DNA from: Micromonospora craniellae
Lineage (GTDB): Bacteria > Actinomycetota > Actinomycetes > Mycobacteriales > Micromonosporaceae
Direction of reading: 5' to 3'
Assembly (NCBI RefSeq): GCF_014764405.1
Contig: NZ_CP061725.1
Location: 2,108,001 to 2,172,000 of the forward strand
Length of the DNA: 64,000 nucleotides
A program made the position numbers and the translations under genes. How positions within the stretch are numbered: the stretch's first letter is position 1; every line of letters starts with the position of its first letter. Of this stretch, positions 49,201 through 61,200 are shown in pieces. The notes beneath the pieces were generated by a model. It was not told where the DNA came from. It searched no databases and worked only from the letters and a program-made list of their open reading frames with translations.

Positions 49201-52200
49201 GACAGCGCGTCGATGTACTGCTCCAGCCGCCAGTTGACCGGCACGACCCGCGTCGCCACCCCGGCGTGCCAGTCGGCGTAGCTGCCGTCCCCGAGCAGAC
49301 CGCCCAGTTGGAAACCGCCCGGCGCGGTGAGTGTGCTGAAGTGCCCCTTCTGCACCGACTCCTCAAGCGCGTCGTTCAGCGCTTCGTTGACCGGGGTTCC
49401 CGAGGTGGTCATGATCGGCGAACCGTTGCTGACGTCGCGTATCGCCAGTTCGGCGAGGGTCGTCAACACCCCCGGCTGCACGTCCATCGCGTCGATGTGG
49501 GTGGCGCGGGTCAGCAGTAGCGGGCGGGCGCTGTCCAACACCAGTCGGGTCTCCCCGGGGGCGATCTCGACCGGTGGCGTGTGTGTCGCCGCCGCGACCG
49601 TGACCGGCGTGACGCCGGACTCGACACGCCAGGACAGGTCCGACGGTGTCCACAGACTCACCGTCCCCTGCGGCGGCGCGCCCCCGGTCAGCAGCCGTTC
49701 CGGCGGACTCACCTGCATCCGCCAGCCGCTGTTGGCCCACGCCACGAGCGCCGAACGCCGCCATCGTGCGGGCCGTCGGTGGTGCAGCCAGAGCGCGTCG
49801 AAGTCGAGGTCGAAGTCGAACACCTCCACCCCGGTCGCCCGGTTGGCCCAGCGGTACGCCAGCACCGGTGCGCCGAAACCGCCGGATCTGACCCGTGGCC
49901 AGCTCACCTTGCCGATCACACCGAACCGGCCACCGATCTCGGTGGCCAACGACTTCACCGCCACCGCGAATTCGGGCCCGGTGGAGTACGCCTGCTCACG
50001 GGCGTGGGTGGAGCTCACCAGGTCGGTCAGGACCGCGACGTCCACCGGCTTGATCAGGCCGGTGGTTCCGGCGTGCCGCCGGTTGCTCAACGTCCCCTTC
50101 ACCACGAGTTCGTAGTAGTCGGAGTGCAGCACGCCGAACTGTCGGAAGTTCATCCGCGTACCGCTGCCGATCAGTGGGGACAGGCCGCCACTGATCGACG
50201 AGGTCCGCGCCAGGCCGGCCGCCAGCGTGCGGTAGTTCTGCACGATGTCGTAGACGTCCCGCAGGCGTCGGTCGGACGGCTCCACCGTCCGCCAACCGGG
50301 GAACAGTTCCTGTTTGCTCGATTCGAGTTCACCGAGCAATTGGTCGTGCAGGTCACGCAGGCCGGTGAGGTCGGCCACCACCGAACTGCCGATCGTGGTC
50401 GGATGCTCCCTCGACAGGTACCTCGGCGGCTGGATCCGGTCGCCGTTGGTGGGCGTACGGCCCACTCCCCTTCGTGCGCTGGACCTGCCCGGGTAGCGGA
50501 ACGTCAGATCGGTCACCCGCTGTGGGTTGACCATCCGGTCGGCGTCGACCAGCCGCCGGACCTCTTCCACCTGCATCCGCACGAGCAGGGTCACCACGGC
50601 GTGCTGGCCCGGCTGGTCGCCCATCGGTTCGACGTCGAAGGTGACCTCGGCCGCGTACAGCGCGGTCTGCCCGACGGTCTCGGCGAACTTCTGGCTCACC
50701 GCACCGCTGCCGGCGGCACCGCCACGAGTTCGTCGGAACGACTTGCCGAACAGCCACCGCAGACCGCCGGACACGGTGATTCCGAACCCTCGGAAACGCG
50801 ATCCGGGTCCGGCGCCCACCGTGCCGCTGAGGGCGTCGATGACGCCGGTCTCGGCGGCCACCTCGATCGTCCTGGCGAAGATGTGCCGCATCGCCACGTC
50901 GTCGTCCATCTCGGTGACGGAGAGCAACTGGGCGGCACCGAACTCCGCGCGTACCCGCTCCGCCGCGATGGGCTTGGCGTTCCGGTCGTCGGCCAGGACC
51001 GGGGCGTAGAGGTAGGTGTCCACCATCTCGTGGATCGTGTTGCCGACCTCGTCCCGGTCGGAGAACTCGTACAGGGTGGCTCGGGCCGATCCACCCACCA
51101 CGAGGGGCCGGCCCGCCGCCGTGGCCATCGCGTCGACCAACGCCGTCGTGTCGCCGACATCGTCGACGACGTACGCCCGTGGCAGTTCGCCGTGGAAGTC
51201 GATCGTCAACGGAAGGTCGCCGGCGGTCACCGGTTCCCGGGCGATCGGACGCTCGCTCGGCTGCGGGACCAGCCGGCCCGAGGGCGTACGCCGCAGCTGC
51301 TTCAGGTCGAAGCCGGACTGCTCGTGGCTCTTCTTCCGGAACTTCACCCACTTGATCAGGCTCTTCGACCCCGACTCGATCCTGCTCGAGCTGCTGGGCT
51401 GGCGGATGACCGACGACGCGGTGGAGTCGATGGAGCCGCGGCGGGAAATTGTCGGTGGTGACCTGTCAGGGCTTGGTTCGCTACCCCAGGTGTCCTGCCG
51501 GAACTGTGGCGACGGGTGGCTCGACTCGGAGATGACGGAGTCGGTGATCACCGATTCGGCGTCGTGCGACGACCTGACCGAATCGGACGCCGAGAAGGTA
51601 GTGGCTCGGGCCTTGCCCTTCGCGTTCGCCGACGGACGCGTCATGTAGACCGGTATGTCGAGCAGCACCGATTTCGGCAGCAGCCGGCTGTGCGGTTCAC
51701 CGCGTACCGCCTGTCCCGGTTCGGCACCGGGGGCGATGCTGGTCACCGTCCATCTGCTGTCCGCGCGGAAGGCGGTGGCGGTGGTGCCGCTGCGCAGCAT
51801 CCGGGTGTGCAGGACCCCTGCGGACCTGCTCATGGTGCTCGCCGGCTCGTTACGCGTGATCGCGACGTGCACGGCGACGAAACCAGCCGTCAACGCGCCG
51901 AACAGCGCCGAGAACGGGAGGTGGACGGTACGCGGACGGAGGAACTTCTTGAGGTACTTCTGCTTGCGCGCGGACAGGGTGGCGCTGTCCAGCCGCCGGG
52001 AACTCGGTATTCCCGGGACCTTCTCCTCGACCAGGGCGTTGACCAGTTTCGAGCCGACGTGCAGCTCGATCGGGATGCCGTCGCGACGCATGAAGTACCG
52101 GTTGCCGTTGACGAGGAAGCCGCGGTACCGGTGTTCGAGGTCGTACCGCAGGCGCACCATGCCGGGGTCGTGGTCGGGAACGCCGCGCCCGACCGCTTCC

Positions 52201-55200
52201 TGGACCAGCACCAACACCTGGGCGGCCTCGGCCGGGAGCAGGGTCGCGTCGGCCGGGCCGAGAAGCTGGTCCTCGACCAGGTGCCTCGGCAGCTCCCAGC
52301 GGTCCACCGCCCGGTCGACGGGCAGGGTGAGCGCCTCGTCGGCGGAGGGCGGCACCGCTCGGGCCGGAGCGGACCGGTACCGCTCCTGCCAGGCGCTCAG
52401 CACCTGGTTCAGCCGAACCTTGTGCCCCGGCTGTTTGATCTCGTCGACCAGATCCACGAGCGCGCGGAGGTCGTCGTTGGTGATCGGCCGGTCGGCGGAC
52501 GCGCCCCGCCATCCCCGCAGCAGGTCGGTCAGCAGCTCCGGACGCATCCGATCCTGCACACCCGGGGTACGCCGCCACAACGGGTCACGTCGGACCGCAT
52601 CCACCAGACGCCGTACCCGCCGCAACAGCGTGGCCCGCCGCGCCTCGTCGCTCTCGACGAGTTCTCCCGGGTACAACGCCTCGGTGAGACCGACGATGTG
52701 GAACAGCCGGCGACGGGCCCAGATCGGGATGTCCGGGCGTCGGGCCCAGGGGTTCAACCGGGACATCTCCTGGCCCCACTGCGCGGTGCCCGGTTGGTGG
52801 TGCAACCCGACCGCCTGCGCGGTCTCCCGCAGCCAGGACCCGAGGCTGCCGTCGACACCGACCAACCGACTGAGCAGCTCCCACATCTGCCGGTGCCAGT
52901 CGGACAGTTCCGTCCCGAACCCGAACCATGAGGTCAACTCCGCGTCGGCCACCGCCCGGTCCAGGTCGACGTCGAACCGGCCCAGGTCCGCGCGGAGCAG
53001 GGCCATCGCCTGTCCGGTGAGGGGCGCCCATTCGTCCTGGCCGCCGAAGGCCAACTCCTGGCGTGCGCCCAGGCTCCGCTGTGCCCGCTCGATCCGGTCG
53101 CTGAGCTGCGACCATCGGCGACCGAACCGGCCACTGTCCACGCCACCCAGGCGGGCCAGCCGGGCGCGTACCTCGTCCGTCGCCACCGGGCGGTTCCGGA
53201 GTATGAGAGCGTCGAGCGATGCGGTGAGTTGCCCCGGTCGGTCGCTCCAGAGCGCGTGGTACCGGTTGTCGTCGGTGCGGAGCAGGTACAGCATCGGACC
53301 GGACTCGCCCCACGCCGGGTAGGACTGGATGCGTCCGGGCTCGACCTCGTCGAAGGCCTGGAACCGGAACGCCCCGGCGCCGCCGAGGCCACGGACGGCG
53401 CCGTGCAGCCACTCGAAGATCTCCCGGTCCCAGTCAAGTCCGGCCGGTACCGCTTCGGCGAACCGCAGCAGTTGCGCGGACGTCGGCACCCGCCGTACGC
53501 CGGTGGCCACCACCAGCTCCCGCACCGCCCGCAACACGGCCGGCACCGACGACCCGCCCAGGCCCGGTGACAGCGCCTCCGGCAGCCTGGGTGCGGTCCC
53601 CTCCCGCTGGTACTCGCCATCGGCGGTCACCTCCCAGCCGTCCTCCGACGGTGGCCGTGCCGTCGCCGGCAGCAGGTCCTCGGCCGGTCCGGTCCAGGCC
53701 GGGGCGTAGCTGCCGTCGCGGGAGTCGTGGACCAGGTGGAACAGCGGACCGAGGTCGCCCCGGACCGGCTCACCGACGACGGTCTCGCCGTCGGTCACGA
53801 AGACCTGCGCGCGGAAGCCGAGTTCCTGCCCCATCACGGAGAGCAGAGCCGCGTCGGCGGGTTGCTCCGGCACCGTCCCGGCGGGCAGGACCTCCGCCTC
53901 GCTCAGGTGCTGCCACAGTCCCTCGGCGGTCGCCGGGTGTCCGTGCACGGTCATCAGCCGGGCCACCGCGTCGGCCAGTCCGATCGCGTCGGCGCGGTCG
54001 GCGGGGCTGACGTTCAGCCCGTCGGGCAGGCGAACGGCCCGCACGCCGGGCACCGGAGCGAATCCGCCACTCCCGGATCTCGCCCACTCCCGCCTGTGCA
54101 GCGGGGCGATGCCGTTGTACGCCGACTCGTAGACGAAGATCAGCGGCCCGGAGTCGCCCTCGATCGGGTACGCCCGGTACCTGCCCTGGCCGACCTCCTC
54201 GAACGCCTGCAACCGGAACGGGGCCGGTTCCACGGACTGTGCCGCGCCCGCAGATCGCTTCAGCGCCCAGTGCAGAAGCCGGAAGATCCGCCGGGGCCAG
54301 GCGAGGTCCGCATAGAACGTCGACTTCTCCTGTAGTGCCGAGCGCGGTGGCAACCGCCGTGCGCCCATCACCTCCGTCAGCAGCATCTCCACCGTGAGCA
54401 CGATCTGGTCGGCCCGACCGTTCACCCGGGTATCGAATGTCGACAGGCCCGGGGGGAGTTCGGCGGCGGTCGTCTCCTGATAGCCGCCGGTCGACGTCAC
54501 CGGCCATCCGCGCAGCCGGTGCAGCGTCTGCCCCGCCAGGTACGCGCGCACCACCTCGCCCGAGTCGCCCTGCACCGGGTACGCCCGGATGCCGCCCGAA
54601 TCCAGCCGTTCGAAGCCCTGCAGCCGGAACGGGACGCCGCCCGCATCGGCCGCCGCCGCCCGGAGCCAGGTGTACAACTGCTCGTCCCACCGCTCCGGTT
54701 CGGTGGGCGTCGCCGAGGCCACCGGGGGCATGTCCCGCAACTGGCGCAACGTGGGCAGCCGTGCCGGTCGGGCCCCGGCAGCCAGCAGGTCCTGCACGAC
54801 CCGAAGGACGTCGTCGTCCTCCTGCTCGGCGACGCCGGAGTCGTCGAACCACAACCCCGTGGGCAGCCCGGCAGCCTCCCCCTCCGGGTATGCGCCGTCG
54901 GGGCGAACGTGCCAGCCGCCGGTGCCGCGAACCGGTGTCACCAGGGCCGACGTCTCGTCGATCGAGGGCGGCTGCGCCACCACGCTGATCACCGACGCAC
55001 GACGATCACCCGGGTGGCTCTGCGAGACCTCCTGCGCGGCCGCCTCGACCGCCTCCGCCAGCTCGGCCCGGAAGGTGGCGAGGTCCGCGTGCAGGCCGCC
55101 GGCCAACCGGCCGGCGCGCTCCCGCTGGCCCGAGCCGGGGTCATGTAGCTCGGCACCCGGGCGGGTAGCCCACTGCCACGCCTGACCGATGCGCCGCCGA

Positions 55201-58200
55201 AGTACGGACCAGCCGGCTTCCATGACGGTCCGCGATTCGCCGTGCAGTTCGTCGATCTGGTCGATGATCTCCCGTTCGACCAGGGGTGTCCCGTCCACGG
55301 CGAGTGACCGCAGCCAGAGCACGCTCCGACGCCACTGCGAGGCCGTCGCGACGACCGGGGTCGCGTCGACGCCGGTGGCGGAGTCTGACGCGTACCGACC
55401 ACCCGGCGTCACCGTGTCGGGAATACCGAGTCGCGCCTGCCGGATCCGGCGCACGAGTCCGGGCACCGGTTCGGGAGGCCCGGTGTCTCCGGCCAGTCGT
55501 GCAGCGTCCTGGCCCAGGAAATGGCGGTGGATGCCCGACTCGGCCTGCACGTCGACGAAAGTGTTGATCAGCTCGTCACCGTCGCCTGCCACCGGCAGGA
55601 CATGGACGAGATGGCTCTCCGGCAGTCGCAGGAATGCCTGCATCCGGAAACCCGGCTCGCGGTCCATCAGGTTCCGCGATGCCTCGCTCACGCCGTCCAT
55701 CAAGGAGACGGATGGCCCCTCGGTGTTCCGGGATGTCCACCGCAGCAGGTAGTCGACCCACTCGTCCTGCGTCGGGACCCGCTCCGGTGCGGTCCGGGCG
55801 ATCACGAGGCGCAACAGAGACGTGAAGAACTCCACGCTACTGAGCCGCCGTGACCGGGTCTCGCGCAGCGCTTCGGGGAGATCGTCGGCGCCCTCCTCGG
55901 GATGCGTGTACGTGCCGTCGACGGCACGCTTCCACCCGAGGTCGTCACCGGGGGGGTCGACCGACACCGGTTCCTCGGCCGGATCAGGCGGACTGGCGTC
56001 CAGTTCCGTGGTGTCGTCGAGGTGCTCACGGTCGCCTGTCGTAGGGGTCGGCTCCGGCTCGTCGACCGTCACCGCGTCGCCGAGCCGCACCCCCCAGGCC
56101 AACCACTCGTGCATCGCGTGGAGCTCGGCTCGCAGCGAGGCCAGGTTCGGGCCGGGGGCCTGCTCGCCGACCAACGGGATCAACCAGACCGACAGTTCGT
56201 GCCGGGCCACCTGCGGCGCGACCCCCGCACGGACTCGGTCGCCGAGCTGTGCCAGCAGCGCAGCGCCGCCGGTCACCCCCTGCTCGGCCGCCGACCGGCC
56301 GTCGACCATCGGCAGGCCGTCCGGACCGGACAGGTACCCGACCACGATCCCGCCTCCGGCGAAGGGCAGCAGATGCTCCGGCCGTACCCCGTCCCAGCCG
56401 AAGATCTGTTCCTGCCAGTCGACGGTCCTGGTGGTAGCGAACACCTGGTCGAGCCAGTCGTTGGCGGTCAGGTAGCGGTCTGCTGCCGCCGCTGTGTCCA
56501 CCTCCGGGGACAGCAACGGCTCCAGCACGCGCCGCAGGCGTAGCGGGAAGTCGGGATCCTGTGCGTCGGCATCCTCGTAGAACGACCCGAAGCGGCTGAG
56601 CAGGCTCTCCGCGAAGTCCACCGCGGATTCACCCCGATCGGGTCCGGCGTGCCACAGCCGGTGCGCCGCACTCAGCCTCGGCAGGGTGAGACCGTGCACG
56701 CCGTACGCGATCGCCGCCAACTCGGCCAGGTGCACCAGGTCCCGGCGGGAGTGGAGCGCGTCCTCGTCGGACGTCGGCATGCCCAGTCGTCCCGCCAGCG
56801 CGGTCAGGGCGCGCACCGCGACCGCCGGGTCGGCCGGCACACCGGTGGGCTCGGTCAGCCCGGCCTCCTCGGCTCGCTCCAGCAGGGCATGGAGCAGGAG
56901 ACGAAGGGAGTCGGCGCCCTGGCTCGGGTTGGCGTACGCACTCAACCTGACCCGGAAGCCGCCCGACGAGTAGCCGGTCCCGAGCGCGCGGCGTACCAGG
57001 TCCCAGTCGGCCGCCGCGACGTCGTCGGTCGTGGTGTAGCCGTCCCCGTCGACCACCGGCGGTGTGCGGGACGGCCGGTGCACGTGGACGAAGCCGTCGT
57101 CGAAGCCGACGCCGATGTGACTGGCCAGGACGCGGGCCACCCAGATCCCGGCGCCCGCGACCGTCCAGGGTGTCTCCCGCTCCGGGGTGCCGATGACCAC
57201 GCGGGCGGTACCGGCACCGGTCAGGTCCGGCGATGCGTCGACCGGGCCGATCCACACCCGGTCGTCCACGGTCGTCACCTGCCAGCCCGGATAGAGCTCG
57301 AAGGAACCGTTCCCGAGGTTGCGCAGGAGGTAGGGCTTGGCGAGGGTCAGCGTCTGCCGCTGTGGGTAGCGGTGGACCGTGTAGTAGCCGGCGAAGGGCG
57401 GCAGCGTGAGGGCATGGTTCCGGGCGTGCGGTACGAGATGGTCGGTGTGAGGTCCGGACACGTCCAGCAGTTCCGGGGCGAGCGTCAGCAGGTGCCAGCC
57501 GCCGAGGATCTCGGCCAGACCCACCGCCTCCGGCACGGTCAGCCGTCGGGTGGGCGTGGCCACCAGCTCCACCAGCGACGGTATCCGCAGACCGTCGGCC
57601 AGTGCCGCCAGCACCAACCCGGCATTATCGAGATCATCGATACGTACCAGCACCAGCGGCCGGTCCGCGCTCGCCAGGCGGTCCGGTGGCACCGCTTCCA
57701 CTGACGACGACGGAGACACGAAGCTGCCGGCGGGGATGGCCAGCGCGGTGTATCCCTCCGGTGGCACGACCTCGGCGTTCGGCTCCGTCCGCCAGTCCTG
57801 CACCGAGCCGGTGGCCTCGAAGTCGACCTGGATGAGGTGCGCCTGCGTCTCGAGGGGCAGAGCCATGTAGAGGATGGCCGCGTCGGCCATCTGCCGCATC
57901 GCCACGGCCTGTCTCCGACCCAACCAACGGCGGAGCCGGGGGCTGAATCCGTCGATGCGATCCACCACGTCGAGCAGGCGGGTCGCCTCACGGTAGGGCG
58001 CCCCGGCGGCGGCGACCGCATCGATGACCCGGCGGCTCTGCTCGCTGTCGACCGTGATCTCCGCCCACAACCGCTCACCCGAGCCGGTGCGCAGGTCGCC
58101 GGCCACCTGACCGGCGGCCAGTTCGTTGCGGACCCGGGCGTCGTTGGTCAGCGGCGTGATGGCGAAGGCACCGACCAGGCCGGCCACCGCCTGGCCGGCC

Positions 58201-61200
58201 ACCACCGCCTGCTCGTAGTGCACCATCTCGTGCACGAGGGTGGAGACCATGCTGTCGAAGGAGCTCGGGTCGACGTTGACCCGCCACGTCTGGCGGGAGA
58301 AGAGACCGGCGGCCCCGGCCATCTGGTTGCCACCGACGGTGAGGTTCTGCGGCAGGAGCAGCGGGCCACCGATGTGGGCCGCGATCACATTCGCCAGGCT
58401 CCGCCACGCCTCCCTGTCCTCATTGGCGAGAAGGGCGCGATGATCACGTACGTGCGCACGCACGGCATCGTGCAGTGCCGGGTCCGAGGTCGCCAGCAGC
58501 CGGTGGTCCAGCAGCGGATCGGACGGCCCGACGACCGTGACGGGCAGCGGTCGGGCCTGCCGCAACGTACGCCAGGCCTCCTGCTCCTGGAAGGCGTCCA
58601 CCTGGATCCGGCGCGCTGCCGGATCGACGGTGTTGGTGTGGCCCGGCCGCACCGTCCACCCGTCGCCGACCAACTCGGTCAGGATCTGCTGGTCGTGATA
58701 GCGCTCCAGGATCTCGTCGAGCGGAGTGGGACGGTGCGCATTCGTCACCGTGCCGGCCTCGTCCACCCGCGCGTAGACGAGGGCACTGCGTCGTCCGGTG
58801 ACGAGCCGGTACAGCCCGACCCCGGGCAGCGTCAGATGATCACGGATCCGCGTACCGGCGCCGACGACGTGCCGGACGTGGTCGATCGCCGAGTCCACCC
58901 CGGCGGCCTCGGCGTACCGGGCGAAGTACCTCTCGTCGGACGGGGACATGAGGGGGGCCCGCCACCGCCGGCCGCCGTCCGCGTCGGCCACCGCACGGAG
59001 GCGGTAGATGTCGCGTCCCGTCTCCGGACTGACGATCTGGAAGGTCTCCGGATCGATCCTGCGGCCCGACACCGGCCGGGTCCCGCCGTCCGCCAGTGTC
59101 TCCGTGACCACGTCGAGCGGGGTGCCGTCCGGACCGGTCGGCTCCCATCCGCCCGCCTCACCCACCCACGACGTGCGGAGCACGCGGGCCGACGGGGCAC
59201 CGCCCGACGGCGGCAGCGTCCATCCCACCTGGTCCAGCCGCTCGCGGGCCACCCGGTTGGCGGTCAGCCGGGACACGCGGTAGTCCTCAGCGTCGAAGCC
59301 AGGCGAGGCCACCGACAACCCGGCGAAGAACCCGTCGCCCGGCGTGGGCTGCATGCCGTACTCGTCGACGAGTACCCGCCGGATCCGGTCGTTCGTGACG
59401 AACCTCGACTGGTAGTACTCCTTGCCGCTGTTCTCGGTGACCAGGTATGCGGCCAGGTGCACGAGGCCGGGCACGTCGGAGTTGTTGTACAGCCCCATCG
59501 TCGTCACGTGGTCGGCGTCCGCCCGCATGGTGTTGACGGTGTGACTGCCGCGAGCATCTCCCCGAGGGCCGAAGACGTCGAGGATGATCCAGCCCCCCTC
59601 CTCCACGGTGCCCGCCAGCGGCTCCCGCAGCCGCACGTACGAGCCGTCCGGGGCCAGCGCCACCGGCCGGAGCAGCGCTGCGGCCTCCTGGAGGACCGGC
59701 CAGGCGGTGTCGTCGGAGGCGTTCAGGTCGACGCGCCGCTCGGCCGGGTCGAGGGCGCTGGCGTGACCGGGGCGCAGGGTCCATCCGGCCTCGCGCAGCG
59801 CCGTCACGGTGTCGTACGCGGCGAAGCGGTCCAGCAGCCGGTCCAGTGGCAGCGGTCGACGCGCCGAGAACACCTCGCCGTCGACCACCATGGCCCGGAC
59901 CAGCACGGTGTGCCCACCCATCCGATGCCGGTAGAGCTGGTGACCGGCCGCATCGAGGTCCACGCTCCCGGCGACGGGCTCGCCGTTGCGGACGACGTAC
60001 GTGACGAAGTCCCGCGCCTTGTCCTCCGGCGTACGCGAGCCCAGCGTCCGCTCCACCCGATGCCGCGCCCGCTCGACGGGGCCCTGGGCGGCCGTCCAGC
60101 CGAGGTCCCTGGCGAGTGCGTGGAAGTGCCGCGCGTCCTCCGGCGACAGCATGTCCCGCGTCGAGGTGCGCCCGCCGTCCGGGTCGCCCTCGGAGGTCGC
60201 CGCACCTGCGGCATCGGCGACCGACACCGGAGCCTCCGCCGGATCAGGAGGACTGGCGTCCCACGAGCCGAGATCCGAGTCCGTCTCGGCGTCCGGCAAG
60301 CGGTCCTCTTCGACTGCGGCCCGGAGGCGGTCCTCCGTCACGCCCAGCAGGCCGTGTCGTTCGTGCACATCCACCGCGACATGCAGCAGGGCCACTCGGG
60401 CGCTCTCGTCGACGACGTCTCCCTGACCGCCGGTGTGCAGGCCGACCCGACGCGCCAACTCGGTCAACAGATCGACGACCCGGTCCGGATCGGCCTCCGC
60501 GTCCCCACCCGCGAGGCCGACCAGTTGGTCGAGCAGCATGATCGGCAGGTAACCGTCGAAGCCACCCATCTGTGTGTCAGTGGTGGCGAGATCGCTGTCA
60601 CCGAAGGCGTGGCTCCACAACAACCCGTCCAGCGGATCGACGGCGACCACGTCGCGGAACTCGCGGCGCGCTGGTGGCGGACCGACGTCTCCGTACACCT
60701 TCCACAAACCCTCGCCCAGGGGCATGCCGGCCTGCGACGCCAACCCATCGGTGAGCAAGATCCCGAGCCGGACGACCGACCACGGTGTCGCTACCCCCGG
60801 CGCACTGATGGCGACCGACTCGTCCCCGAAGGAGGGCACGATGTCGAGGGCATCTTCGGGGCGGATCCAGATCCGGTGCGGCTCGGCCTGCACCGTCCAG
60901 CCCGGCCCGAGTGCGAAGCGACCGCCACCCAGGTCGGCCAACTGCGTCACGTGCGACACCGGTAACGGCTCGTCCTGCGGCTCGGCATGGACCGTGTAGT
61001 AGGAGACGAACGGTCCGACCGCCCGAGTGTGCGCACGTGAGTACCCGACGAGATGGTCGACCCGTTCACCTCGAGTGATCAGATCCGCCCGCAGAGCCAG
61101 GTTCTGACCGTCCTGCAACAGACCGGCCAGCGCCGTCACCCGTGTCCCGGCGACCCGGGGAACGACCAGATCGACGAGGGCGTTCGCCGGTAGGTCCGCA

